Source: Hermatobates lingyangjiaoensis
Lineage: Eukaryota > Arthropoda > Insecta > Hemiptera > Hermatobatidae
Assembly: GCA_026182355.1 (NCBI GenBank)
Contig: JAPFBL010000371.1
Span: 1-64,000 of the forward strand
Length of the DNA: 64,000 bases
Reading direction: 5' to 3'
Shown: one piece after another, positions 41,608 to 51,779 of the stretch
Layout: each line of letters begins with the position of its first letter
Position numbering within the stretch: position 1 is the first letter of the stretch
Notes under the pieces: model-generated
The model's input: the letters and a program-made list of their open reading frames with translations, nothing else
What the model was told of the DNA's origin: nothing
Databases searched by the model: none
Translations under genes and position numbers: made by a program

Positions 41608-41780
41608 CAAACGTACCCGTCTTTGACGGAATCAGAAGTTCCTGTTTTGGTTTATTGCCGTGTGCCTATTGCCTTTCGGCTATACCACGGAGGAATCAGA
41701 AGTTCCGTCATTTTTGGTATTTCAAAATGTCATTAGAAATTATAGAATAGTAGAAAATACCATTATTACTACAGTGTTAA
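41608..41780. repeat. Second copy of AGCAAACGTACCCGTC repeat start
   Basis: AGCAAACGTACCCGTCTTTG, ACGGAATCAGAAGTTCC as at 40,874, interrupted by GTGTGCCTATTGCCTTTCGG, CTATACCACGGAGG, then TTTTTGGTATTTCAAAATGT, ATTATAGAATAGTAGAAAAT, which resumes the 40,871 copy. GCCTTTCGGCTATACCACG resembles the 51,319-51,429 insert. Confidence 0.6.
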
Positions 41781-42585
41781 ACAAATGCCTCCAGCTTATA
41801 CACTACATTAGCTGTCTGTCTTTCAGGTTCATGGTAGAAGAAAGAGTTGAAACCTCTGACCGTTGAGCATGTAAACTACATTTGACCATGTGAGAAAAAC
41901 TTGGTTTTGCTACCTTGTATTCCTGCGTTAGATGAAGTCTCCCTTTGCGACTTAGTTAACGTCATTGCGAAATAGACTCTGACCCGACTTTGCAATCATT
42001 TCAACGTAAACAGACAGTGGTTCGGAATCAATGGTATGTGACGTATACACACAGACTCCCCAATACCACATCCAGTCATTATGTCCGCCTCTATGGCATA
42101 TCTGTGTAGAGCACGAACTCAGAGTCGTGTCCCGTTGCACAGTTTTGGGGCACTCATGTTTCGTAACATGAAATTTGTTACTGCTACTAAATTGTAGCAT
42201 GATTGGTGCTCTACTTTAAGTTTTTACTCATGAGCAGGCAGTCCAGGAGAAATAAATTCAGAGTCAAGAAATTCAATTAGATAATGAACTGCTTCTTCGT
42301 CACTAATCCAATCTCTTTACTGACTTGTAAGTTCTTTCCTCGGCTTCATATAGCGTAAGAACTTGTTTGTTGATTTTTCCTCCCTGTTCATATTAAGAGT
42401 TGAGAATTCCTCGTTTAGAAAACATTTATTCTCAATGGATAGTACATCCTTAACTCTGTGAAGTCAAATACGCAATATATTCATATGCTCAATTGAAATT
42501 AAAATCAACTAACAATACCTACTTGCCACACCTGTGTATTTTCAAAACAAACTTGTCTGTGATGTTAGGAAAATACAGCTAAAAG
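41781..42585. other. Unannotated, relatively complex stretch
   Basis: The 82-residue minus frame (41,952-42,200) lies in GC-richer sequence but shows no recognised domain. May be an insertion of unknown type. Confidence 0.3.
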
Positions 42586-42589
42586 CCCC

Positions 42590-42965
42590 ATAACTTCGCT
42601 TCTGTACTGAATTAATAATCTATTTAGAGCCCATATTTTAAGTTAGGCACACACAAATCCAGTGTCAATGTTTCAGCTCGCTATGTCTTATGGTGGCTGA
42701 GTTTACTTGTGACAAACATTTTTGCGTTAAACGTCCATAACTTCACTTCTACGTTGAATTTCCAATCAATTCATAGCCTATATTTTAAGTTAGACCTACA
42801 CAAATCTACTGTAAAAGTTTCAGCTTTATATGTCTTATGGGAGCTGAGTTTACCTGTGACAAAGTTTTGCGGACAAACCGACAAACCGATAAACCGACAG
42901 AAATTTTTCTAAGGGTGGATTCGGTTTCTCCAATGTATGGAGACCGACAAAATCATTATTTTATT
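42590..42965. repeat. Dispersed repeat 3' part, internally duplicated
   Basis: CCATAACTTC-CTTCT-CGTTGAAT, ATTTTAAGTTAG-C-CACA and GTTTCAGCT-TATGTCTTATG occur twice (42,588 and 42,738), then GGACAAACCGACAAACCG, CCGACAGAAATTTTTCTAAG, ending ATTTATAAAGATTA. Homologous to 41,030-41,150. Confidence 0.7.
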
Positions 42966-43011
42966 TATAAAGATTACAATTGTGAATATGATTAATTAAA
43001 AAAGTCGTATT

Positions 43012-43315
43012 GTGTTTAACGTACTCGCCTCTGAGCTGGTAGTCCGGGGTTCAATCCCCATCCGACTCTCGATTTATTCACATGGGAGGTGAATAAATCT
43101 GAGTACACCGTCCTCAAGAGAGGACGTTAAGCAGTCGGTTCTGAGCCTGAACGAAGTCAGGTTCAAGATCCCTACTCAAAATGCACTTGAGTTAGGGCAA
43201 AATTTAAGACTCCCAATATAGAATCTGTAGAATCACCGATCAACCTTAAAGCCGGTTAACAGCTGACGTTATCACCCGCTAGGGAATCGGTTTAAACAAA
43301 ACAAAACAAAAATTC
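43012..43315 (+). mobile_element. tRNA-derived SINE, tail type B
   Basis: Head truncated before the A box. CTCGCCTCTGAGCTGGTAG, B box GGGGTTCAATCCCC, CTCTCGATTTATTCACATGG, GAGGACGTTAAGCAGTCGG, GGTTCAAGATCCCTACTC. The 3' tail AATCTGTAGAATCACCGATC, GACGTTATCACCCGCTAGG matches 57,627-57,895 (type B). Ends with AAACAAAACAAAAC. Confidence 0.88.
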
Positions 43316-44130
43316 AAATAATAAAATAAACATTTGAATGATGTTGAATGGCATATTCTTTATACTATGATATATTTTTGAATTTCTTCTTATATTAAAA
43401 TCTTATAACTTTTTTATACTACAATTTTGGCTTACACAGTTATTAAGGCTGAAGTAATGTTTATCTTAATATCTACTTTATATGGGACTAAGAGATGTTA
43501 TTTTCTCGGATTTCTGACTGAAGAAACTTGACTTTTCTGACTGATTTCTAACTGGAAGGGTTTCAAGTTATCTTCATTGCTTCGAGGACTAGATCAATAG
43601 CAATCCATTAAAGGCGTAAATTAATTAATTCTAAATTAGTGTCTCCTGTCTGTAAATTGATCCGCAGTTTTCTTTTAAATCAAGCCTAATCAATACATGC
43701 ATATCTCTTATATAATGCTGTTTTAATTTTTGGGAAATCAAGAAAAAAAAAGTGTGATACACCCAATGATTTTCATTTGAGATGAAACGCAAAATTTCTG
43801 GTTTGAAAAATAAATAAATAAAAACAGAAACATTCGCTTTCCATCTATTTGCTTAATTTATTAGGATAAAAATAAATAATATATTATCCCTATTTTACCG
43901 CTTTTTAGTTATGTGTGGATGTTAAATTTTAATCAGTCCCTCAAAATTTCGTTTATTACTATTCCTAAAATATTTTCGAAACGGTTGACTCTAAAAAAAA
44001 TTTTTTTCTACTTTAATTTCATCAAATCAATAATAAAAGGTAACTAGAGGGTTACCATGATTGTTTTTATCAAAATCACTTGTATTTCTACCAGATAGTT
44101 CAACACTGGAGTTGTGATAACTGTTCCGTT
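43316..44130. other. AT-rich stretch
   Basis: No coding or repeat signature recognised. Confidence 0.4.
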
Positions 44131-44131
44131 T

Positions 44132-44400
44132 ATAAGTATAAGTATAAAAAGATTTCACATAAACACGTGAAACAACAATCAATGATCAAACCACAATAAG
44201 AAATGGGAAAACAAGACTAAGATCTTTCAACCGTAACAAGCGGTCTTCGTCAGAGTCAAAAACCCAACTGAAACACTGCGTTCAGTTCAGTGTTCAGTTG
44301 GGTTTTTGACTCTGACGAAGACCGCTTGTTACGGTTGAAAGATCTTAGTCTTGTTTTCCCATTTCTTATTGTGGTTTGATCATTGATAAGTATAAGTATA
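44132..44400. mobile_element. FB1 with 15-bp TSD (reference copy)
   Basis: Element 44,147-44,385 (239 bp) is flanked by perfect direct repeats ATAAGTATAAGTATA at 44,132-44,146 and 44,386-44,400. It starts AAAAGATTTCACATAAACAC and ends GTGGTTTGATCATTG, so the outermost 30 or so bases exist only on the left. Arms are almost perfect complements and the loop is about 20 bases (GAAACACTGCGTTCAGTTC). The core on the right arm is GACT-CTGACGA-A-GACCG-CTTGTTA-CGGTT-GAAA-GATC-TT-AGTC. Confidence 0.95.
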
Positions 44401-44865
44401 TAACTATGAAATAATAAAAATTTAAAACGATATTTAATTATTAGACCTTTTTTGGTTTTTAAGTTATGCGACTTACAGACATCTAGACACACACGCGCGC
44501 ACGCACGGACATACGCACATACGGTAACTCACAAACACACACTATAATTGTTGTAAACAAATAATATATTAATTTGATTAAATATCATGTAAAATAAAGA
44601 GAACTAAAGTGTTAAACGACTTCGAAATTTACTTTCATTCATTAGGATATATTGAAGACTTTTTATTAAACTCACCTTAATTATTTAACAATCAATCTCT
44701 ATAATGGTAAAACTTTTAAAAACAATTGGGACAGAGTATTTTCATTACCTGAGAATGGGTACACTGTGGGAAAGATTGAGAATATCTAACGTAGTTCACA
44801 ACTAATTTTTTGTTGATCCATCCGTTAGACCTTTGTTTTTGAATACAGTAACAACTTCTTATTGT
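44401..44865. other. Unannotated stretch
   Basis: Includes CACACACGCGCGCACGCACG at 44,488. No gene recognised. Confidence 0.4.
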
Positions 44866-44869
44866 GAGA

Positions 44870-45335
44870 TATTATTATCAACCGTCATACCACGTCTATC
44901 TATGGTGAAGTAGCCCGACCGGTTTCGCAATGGCTGCATCATCAATGGGACTAATGTAACCTTTCAAAAACACGGATATAAATACCTATTTTAACTCAAT
45001 GGTGCCAATATATATGCCTAAATTTCCTACCAAACTGTTTTATTTTATTTTCTTTTGTTTAATCTGTTTTTTGTCTTTTACAATTTAAGTCGTCTCTGTC
45101 CTGTCGTCTTTTCATGTTTTTTATTGGTATAAATATTATGTCTACCTCGTGCTTAATTTGTTCGTTTGTTAGGTTATCAGTATTTTTGTTTTTATATATT
45201 TCTATTTCCTCTATTATATTTAATCTTTTACCTTTTTACTTGTAATTAATTTCATTTAGTTTTCTATACTGTCGTATCGTGTCGTTTACTGGGTTCATGT
45301 CCGTGTTTTTTTAAATGGTTAGCAAAATTTTATTG
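44870..45335 (-). pseudogene. PLE endonuclease 3' half and terminus
   Basis: Second, longer copy of the element at 11,690. The minus strand begins with FANHLKKHGHEPSKRHDTTV (about 45,325; the ANHL strand of the GIY-YIG domain), a stop, then KRLNIIEE-type and DNLTNEQIKHE-type blocks (frame broken by stops), and the 3' region. Terminus: TTGATGA, TGCAGCCATTGC, GAAACCGGTC (44,917-44,926 on plus), GGGCTAC, hammerhead-like except that C3 is T. Coding identity with 11,690-12,056 is clear at nucleotide level. Confidence 0.8.
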
Positions 45336-46070
45336 AGTTTAAAAAACCTATTTCTGGAATAGTAGTTCACTTGTATGAATAAAACTGTAAATACTGCTTT
45401 GTATATATTAATGTTATTTATTATTAATATACACTATTTTTCTTTTAAAAGGTTTGGATCAGCGTGAAATTATTCACAAAAAAACATCTGAGGCCAAGTT
45501 TTATCTGTATTTCTAGACATCCTTAGTGTAATATGAATACAGAATTAATTACTATAACAATAAAAAACATTAATTACATTATTCATAATCTTTTTAATAT
45601 TTTCTACAACTGAGTAGCAACAAAATAAATTCGTTTGTTTCAGTTGTCATTATTTTAATGATTTATCATGGAGCACTGGAGAATTTTGAAATACAAACAA
45701 AAGGTGGCCCTTAAGAGTTTTTATGTACAATTATGTAGGCGTGATAAGGGAACTTTGATTTATTAGTATATATGTTATTATTCATCAGGTTAACAGTATT
45801 TTTTTTTCAGGTTAGTGTACTAATGCTTACGGAAATTCAGCCCTTAGACCAAGGTAAGTCACTGCACTGTATATTTTATTATTTTATCTCTATTTTTCTC
45901 CTAACTTCTATATATTGTGTTAAGAAATTTTTTTCCAACTGAATTGCTGTGGCATTCGAGCCATTCACGTTCTTTCTGCTCAATATCGTTTCTCGCATTT
46001 TCCAGATGTGGTGTCATTCACCATAACTACGTGGAAAGTATAACATAGACATTGGTATGGGCTGTCCCAT
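45336..46070. other. Unannotated stretch
   Basis: AT-rich; CCAAGGTAAGT at about 45,849 looks like a splice donor but no exon evidence accompanies it. Confidence 0.35.
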
Positions 46071-46072
46071 AC

Positions 46073-46255
46073 CAATTCAAATTAAACTCTCATTGCCAAC
46101 GTTTTGGTTTTTATTTGAAACCTATTTCATAAGCAGAAGCATACACTTTTTAAACAGAAAAACAAAGTATTACATTGAAGATTATTTTAGAAAGAAAAAT
46201 AATCTGTGGATTTTAACAACTGTCTAGTTTGAATGAAAACATGACTCGTGATGAC
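46073..46255 (-). mobile_element. FB3-family single arm with body
   Basis: AAATTAAACTCTCATTGCCA, ACGTTTTGGTTTTTATTTGA, AACCTATTTCATAAGCAGAA, then AACAGAAAAACAAAGTATTA, AAAAATAATCTGTGGATTTT and a TGACTCGTGATGACACATG end. The same order is seen twice at 54,236-54,610. It shows what lies inside an FB3 terminus. Confidence 0.75.
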
Positions 46256-47335
46256 ACATGCCAGTTATGTCATACATTTATGTATTTTATTATATTGTCA
46301 AAGAAATCACTATATGATTAATGTAAAAACGATGGCTTTTTGTTCTAGCTTAGTTTAGGAAAAAAAAGTTTCTTGATAAATTTAATTTTAGAAGACTGAA
46401 ATTTTTTTTTTTCATTGCTTTGTCGTGATTTTTAAGAATTTTCAGTCATTTGAGTTTATTGAAGAATTTTTATTTTATACTGTAGTTTATCGTTAATTGT
46501 AATGACTATGCCTACTCCTGTATACGATTTTTGCCGTGATTCAACTAATTCTTGATACTACCATCAACTTCAAATGGTTAGTTAAAAAAAGAAATGTATT
46601 TTGGTTTTCTAAAAGTAAGGGGTCCTGTTTGAGCAGGCTAGTGTAGGGGTATGCATTATTAATCCACCAGTCTTGGAACCAACTCCTTTGCACTGAACAC
46701 CGCATATTGCCTATTTGCTTAAAAGAATAAACGTTTTAATCTGACAACATTTTCACTTGTTGCTAAAAAACAATTCACTTCTTTGCTTACAAAGAAGGAA
46801 GTACTTGGCGTATCTGTAACTTGGACAGCGTATACATACATACATTCTATAGACCAAGGAATGCTCAATGCTTTTTCTACATTTAGTTTCGTTAAGATTC
46901 AAAAATATTATTGCAGGTTAAAAAAGTTTCTATGTCCCAATGGGTTGTACATACCAGCTTAGTCATTTTTAAAAGATATTGTTTTATAGAGTTGTTAAAT
47001 ACCTCTTTTAGTCAGCCATCGAGAAAATAGAGTTTATTTGACACCCATGCTTCAAAAAACCTGAAGAATAATGTTTAAAAAGCATATGTGCAAAATCTAG
47101 CCTGACAGTGTCCCCTTAACTACCATTATTAGAATAATCAAAATCATTCGAAAAATACAGATTCTGTGTGAAAAAAACACAATCACGTTAAAAATTTGAC
47201 TTTATACTACAGCATGGGGTCTACAATACAGTATAAACTATGTCCTACAGTATATAGTAGTATACATACTTTTGTATTATATTATAACGTTATATATATG
47301 TATATATAACATTACAAAATATATTTACTTTTTTA
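46256..47335. other. AT-rich stretch
   Basis: No coding or repeat signature recognised. Short TA-rich segment near 47,295. Confidence 0.4.
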
Positions 47336-47338
47336 CAT

Positions 47339-47594
47339 ATAAAAGTTATATATAAAAAGCTTTCACATAAACACGTGAAATAACAATCAATGATCAAACC
47401 ACAATAAGAAATGGGAAAACAAGACTAAGATCTTTCAACCGTAACAAGCGGTCTTCGTCAGAGTCAAAAACCCAACAATGATTTGAAAAACTCAGTTGGG
47501 TTTTTGACTCTGACGAAGACCGCTTGTTACGGTTGAAAGATCTTAGTCTTGTTTTCCCATTTCTTATTGTGGTTTGATCATAAAAGTTATATAT
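47339..47594. mobile_element. FB1 with 14-15-bp TSD
   Basis: Element about 47,354-47,579, flanked by ATAAAAGTTATATAT at 47,339-47,353 and 47,580-47,594. It starts AAAAGCTTTCACATAAACAC and the right end stops at GTGGTTTGATC, a few bases short of the 44,147 copy. Arms nearly perfect; the loop is a short segment around AATGATTTGAAAAACT. The overlapping 67-residue frame is a shadow. Confidence 0.95.
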
Positions 47595-47671
47595 CAAGTT
47601 ATTGATTTCTTAATCACAATTACTGATAAATATTTTTCTTTTTTCCTTAATTTTTGTCAGGGTTAATTATT

Positions 47672-47945
47672 TGAAATCACCTCTTTGCTAACGTTTCGTC
47701 TTTATTTTTAGGCACCCTCAGGGCTAAAACCCAAAAACAATGGACATTTATCTTATCTACATCATTATTGGACGTCCAAAAATCCAGTGTTAATTTTCCA
47801 TGCTACTTCCTCATATTCTTTTTCCATCTTTTATAATGTAGATAAGATAATAAGATAATAAGATAAGTATCCATTGTTTTTGGGTTTTAGCCCTGAGGGT
47901 GTCTTAAAATAAAGACGAAATGTTGGCAAAAAAGTTGATTTCAAG
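47672..47945. mobile_element. Fold-back element, FB3-related
   Basis: Left arm AATCACCTCTTTGCTAACGT, TTCGTCTTTATTTTTAGGCA, CCCTCAGGGCTAAAACCCAA, AACAATGGA; right arm CCATTGTTTTTGGGTTTTAG, CCCTGAGGGTGTCTTAAAAT, AAAGACGAAATGTTGGCAAA. The loop is about 110 bases with its own ATAAGATAATAAGATAATAA repeats. Core CTGAGGG and GAAAxGTTGGC replace the stricter motif. Confidence 0.85.
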
Positions 47946-48236
47946 TAATTACCTCTGAGTAAATTCCGAGAAGAAGAAAAGTATTTAAAAGTCATATATG
48001 TAACAAATTAAAGAAGTGAAAATCAAAAAGTAGAATTTAGAAACAAGAGGCAAAATAATATGACATATAATAATAACAACAATAGCATATCAGATTGTTC
48101 TAGATTAATGATTTTGATTTTGCTATAGCTTATACAAAGATTATAACCAAATTAAAACATATGAATAATTAAATTGGTTATCTATAAATTTGATAATATT
48201 TTACCATAGAGTTTTATACTGCGTTTCATATTATAC
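47946..48236. other. AT-rich stretch
   Basis: Nothing recognised. Confidence 0.4.
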
Positions 48237-48237
48237 T

Positions 48238-48396
48238 ATCAACGTCCACAATAAGAAATGAGAAAATCAGTTAGGGTATGGCTCTGACGAATACTGCTTG
48301 TTGCGGTTGAAAGATCTTAGACTTTTTTATCATTTCTTATTGTGGTTTTGATGTTGATTGTTGTTTCACGCGTTTATTTTGAAATCTTGTTATATT
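48238..48396. mobile_element. Decayed FB1, right-long orientation
   Basis: TCCACAATAAGAAATGAG remains of the left arm. The right arm is GGCTCTGACGAATACTGCTT, GTTGCGGTTGAAAGATCTTA, TTGTGGTTTTGATGTTGATT, TTTCACGCGTTTATTTTGAA. The inner left arm is deleted. Confidence 0.85.
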
Positions 48397-48623
48397 ATAC
48401 CAACTCATAAACATTAAAATCATTGATGCTCATCCTTTCCAGAATAGTACAAGTTAATAGCAAATATCAATAGTTAATTTGAACTTTTTTTTTAAAAAAA
48501 TACTGGTTTTGTGTATTGACAAATTTCTATTATTTAAGTATCGGGGATAAATACAATTTACTTTAAAATTAGATAATGAGATAAAAGCAAATATAATTTA
48601 TATTAATAGCTTCAAGGTTATCT

Positions 48624-48865
48624 TATATATATATATATATATATATAAAGATTTCACATAAACACGTGAAATAACAATCAATGATCAAACCACAATAAGA
48701 AATGGAAAAACAAGACTAAGATCTTTCAACCGTAACAAGCGGTCTTCGTCAGAGTCAAAAACCCAACTGAAGTTCAGTTGGGTTTTTGACTCTGACGAAG
48801 ACCGCTTGTTACGGTTGAAAGATCTTAGTCTTGTTTTCCCATTTCTTATTGTGGTTTGATCATTG

Positions 48866-48903
<38 letters not shown>
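48624..48903. mobile_element. FB1 inserted in (TA)n
   Basis: TA tract 48,625-48,647, element 48,648-48,865 starting AAGATTTCACATAAACACG and ending GTTTGATCATTG, then TTATATATA to 48,903. TTATATATATATAT borders both sides, consistent with a TSD drawn from the TA tract. Loop nearly absent (CCCAACTGAAGTTCAGTTGG). Confidence 0.95.
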
Positions 48904-48906
<3 letters not shown>

Positions 48907-49555
48907 ATTAATACTATCAATATATATGAGTTAATGATTAATGAGTTAATAGTTTAATGAAGCTATCTACTAGATGATAGCTTCAATAAAATAATACTAT
49001 AATTCAACTAATCTTCAACATATGAGGCATTATATTTACTTATAAAAAGTTGAGTGTAGGCCAATCCTGTTTTTTTTTTCTGAGGCGTCATAGAAATTGA
49101 TCAAATTCTTCAAAAACTGTATTAGTTTTTGGTATTTGCCATTTGTTTAAGTTTTGACTTCTTCGTTAAATGTCATTGCTAAAAAGTGAAAACTGGAATT
49201 TATTGTTGGGTAAAATTTATTTCTTCCAAGTTGATGCATAGAATCGTAAATTGTAGATAATATTGTATCTATTACTAAAATATTATGTTCGTTTTTATTC
49301 TACAGTCGATTTTAACTAATTTCATTTATGCAGTATTTAGCAAAGTTATTTAGAATAGGAAATTGACAATATACAACTAGGAGTATTTTAAACAACAACA
49401 ATAAAAAATGTAAAACTTGTTGGTGTTATTTGTAGTTAACGTTTAGGATGATGGGAAAGATGTAGGAATGAGTAAATTGGCTATGAATTATTTGAGATGT
49501 TATAGCTCGTGTGTTATAGTAATATGAAAGACATAGCCAGGCACTTGTTTGTGTT
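48904..49555. other. AT-rich stretch
   Basis: Local inverted repeats around 48,925-49,000 (GAAGCTATCTACTAGATGAT-AGCTTC). No gene recognised. Confidence 0.4.
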
Positions 49556-49559
49556 ATAG

Positions 49560-49870
49560 TGGGCGATAAGACGGCTGGCAGAGCAAAGCACTGACTATTG
49601 TTTATAAGAAGGTAAACGAAACAAGGCTCTAGGAAGAGTATGTCGGCAGCAACAGCTCGCGCTCGTAAACCCTCCCGCCGAATGCCTTATTTAAAGATAA
49701 TTATTTGTCACTGCTGGCTATTTATCGCTGTGCCGGGCCCTATAAGGATTTAGCACTCCATCTACAACAGCTGCATTAAGTAACAAGACCACATGGGCCA
49801 GGCAATATTTCCCTCGCCCCACACCCACGCCCCACACCCTCGCTGTATTATTCCAGATAAGGGATGAACC
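49560..49870. promoter_or_regulatory. Candidate conserved regulatory island
   Basis: The most complex, GC-rich unique stretch here: AAGACGGCTGGCAGAGCAAA, CAACAGCTCGCGCTCGTAAA, CCTCCCGCCGAATGCC, TAAAGATAATTATTTGTCAC, CTGTGCCGGGCCCTATAAGG, an E-box CAGCTG at 49,768-49,773 and CCACATGGGCC. A homeodomain-type TAATTA core sits inside. It ends in a C-rich run and (CT)n at 49,898. No frame is convincing. Function inferred from composition only. Confidence 0.35.
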
Positions 49871-50138
49871 GTCTCCCCAGTCCCTTCATTATTTATCTCT
49901 CTCTCTCTCTCTCTCCTTCCACACTCTCATCCTTCTATTATACGCATTTATTCTCAACAATTACCATTTATTTATTCCTAAATATTAAAACAATTTTCAA
50001 GTATATTATGAGGATACAGAGATACGTTTACTTGAGTTATATTACTTCAAAAATGTTAATTACCTCTCCATTCGCCTTTTCTCATTACATTATTTTCTAC
50101 GCGTTATCAAAACTCCATTTAATAAGCTTTCATTATAT

Positions 50139-50149
50139 ATAGTATATAA

Positions 50150-50199
<50 letters not shown>

Positions 50200-50312
50200 T
50201 ATATACTATATAAATAAAAAAAGACAACATATAGAAGGGACAGAGAGTAGAAGGGAAGAAGAAGAGGTACGTGCGTTCACTAGTACCGGCAGAGTCGCTC
50301 TCTGCCGGTACT
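50139..50312. repeat. (TA)n with PLE 3'-end fragment and hairpin
   Basis: TA tract 50,150-50,210, then AGAAGGGAAGAAGAAGAGGT (reverse of the 36,570-36,600 PLE end) and a hairpin TAGTACCGGCAGAG / CTCTGCCGGTACTA with a 4-5-base loop at 50,281-50,312, followed by more (TA)n to 50,356. Confidence 0.75.
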
Positions 50313-50321
50313 ATATATATA

Positions 50322-50357
<36 letters not shown>

Positions 50358-50359
<2 letters not shown>

Positions 50360-50555
50360 ATGATCAAACCACAATAAGAAATGGGAAAACAAGACTAAGA
50401 TCTTTCAACCGTAACAAGCGGTCTTCGTCAGAGTCAAAAACTCAACTCTGACGAAGACCGCTTGTTACGGTTGAAAGATCTTAGTCTTGTTTTCCCATTT
50501 CTTATTGTGGTTTGATCATTGATTGTTATTTCACATCTTTATGTAAAATCTTTTT
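50358..50555. mobile_element. FB1, right-long orientation
   Basis: Starts CAATGATCAAACC right after (TA)n. Both arms are perfect around CAAAAACTCAACTCTGACG, where the loop has collapsed to a few bases. Ends GATTGTTATTTCACATCTTT, ATGTAAAATCTTTTT then (TA)n. Long end on the right, opposite to 44,147. Confidence 0.93.
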
Positions 50556-50559
50556 ATAT

Positions 50560-51015
50560 ATATATAGTATATATAATATACTAATAATAATTATATAATA
50601 ATATACAATATATAACATCTGTATATATATTTAAAACATCAATCATCTGTTAGGATAACTTATCAAACGATTACAAGAAAAGAACACGTAGAAGATATCA
50701 AAACACACTCGTTTCAATATTTCGACAACTTTTTACAATATAAACATGTCGAATGTTTTCTTTCTTTCCTCACCTTGTTCCTTAGTCATAATTTTTTGTT
50801 TCACTAAAAATATAATCATAGCTTCTATTCGTAATATTACTGATAATGTAATTGCATTAATATTGTTTGTATTTCAATAAAAGCAAATTGTTTATTGTTG
50901 CTACTACAGAGATTGGTAAACGTCATATTATTATGAAAAGTCGTCAAAATATAATAAAAACTGGATAAATAGAACAATTCATTAAATATAATAGAGGAAT
51001 TTGGAACATTTTAAT
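50560..51015. other. AT-rich stretch with FB5 tail
   Basis: 50,640-50,740 reads on the minus strand GTCGAAATATTGAAACGAGT, GTGTTTTGATATCTTCTACG, the outer part of the FB5 terminus. Otherwise nothing recognised. Confidence 0.5.
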
Positions 51016-51020
51016 AAGAT

Positions 51021-51444
51021 ATAATATATAAACCTGTTTAGATCGCTCTAGCCTTCCAGCTATTTACACCAAAAGATCAAATCAGGCCGATGATTTAACG
51101 TGTTGCCCTTTTTGTCACCTCCAAGTTTAGCCACCCAAACTTAGGGTGTCTGAGGTGGACCTCGCGGAGGCGGGCACCACGATTATACGTCGCGCATTAG
51201 ACCAATATAAACTAACTAATTCGCGCAATTATACCAAGGGACGAAAAGCAACGAAATGACAGTTAAACCCCCGGTACAAAGGTGGCTCTATTACCTCACT
51301 ACCTATAGTATATAAACCTGTTTTGATATTAGAGCGTGTACCCAGCCTTTCGGCCATATCACGTGTAATAGCAACGCAGATTGATGCCTTTTAACGTGAA
51401 AGCTCTTTCGCCGCATCTCGGGATCACCATATAGTATATAAACC
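51021..51444. mobile_element. Two retroposon inserts sharing one target site
   Basis: The string ATARTATATAAACC occurs three times: 51,021-51,034, 51,305-51,318 and 51,431-51,444. Between them lie a 270-bp insert (51,035-51,304; starts TGTTTAGATCGCTCTAGCC, contains GGTGGACCTCGCGGAGGCGG, related to 1-190) and a 112-bp insert (51,319-51,430; starts TGTTTTGATATTAGAGCGTG, contains CAGCCTTTCGGCCATATCAC). The last two copies are a perfect 15-bp repeat TATAGTATATAAACC. Both inserts start TGTTTWGAT, so they look like two related retroposons inserted one beside the other. Confidence 0.65.
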
Positions 51445-51779
51445 AATAATAATGTTAAACAGATGATTGGATGGACTAGAAAATGATAATTTAAATTTAA
51501 AACAAAAGAAGTTGTACAAAGGAATTACTCCAAGGATTGGAGAGCAAAACTTTCTCGGCTACCGGCAATTAGAAAAGAAGTTAGAGAAAAAACAAAATGC
51601 TCCGTAAAAGCAACATATGATAAGCTGTACATTGACAATTTAAGTTTTAACATCTCAGATAGTTCTTAATTATTGTATAATAATAAATTGATTGGGATCA
51701 ATAAAATAAAAGAGTGTTGTAAGATAGATGTATCTGAAATATTTCATAAGTTACCAGTAAAGAAGAAAGACTGACATCA

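Noticed and set aside
45841..45860. Splice donor CCAAGGTAAGT
   Set aside because: A single donor-like string without an open exon or acceptor.
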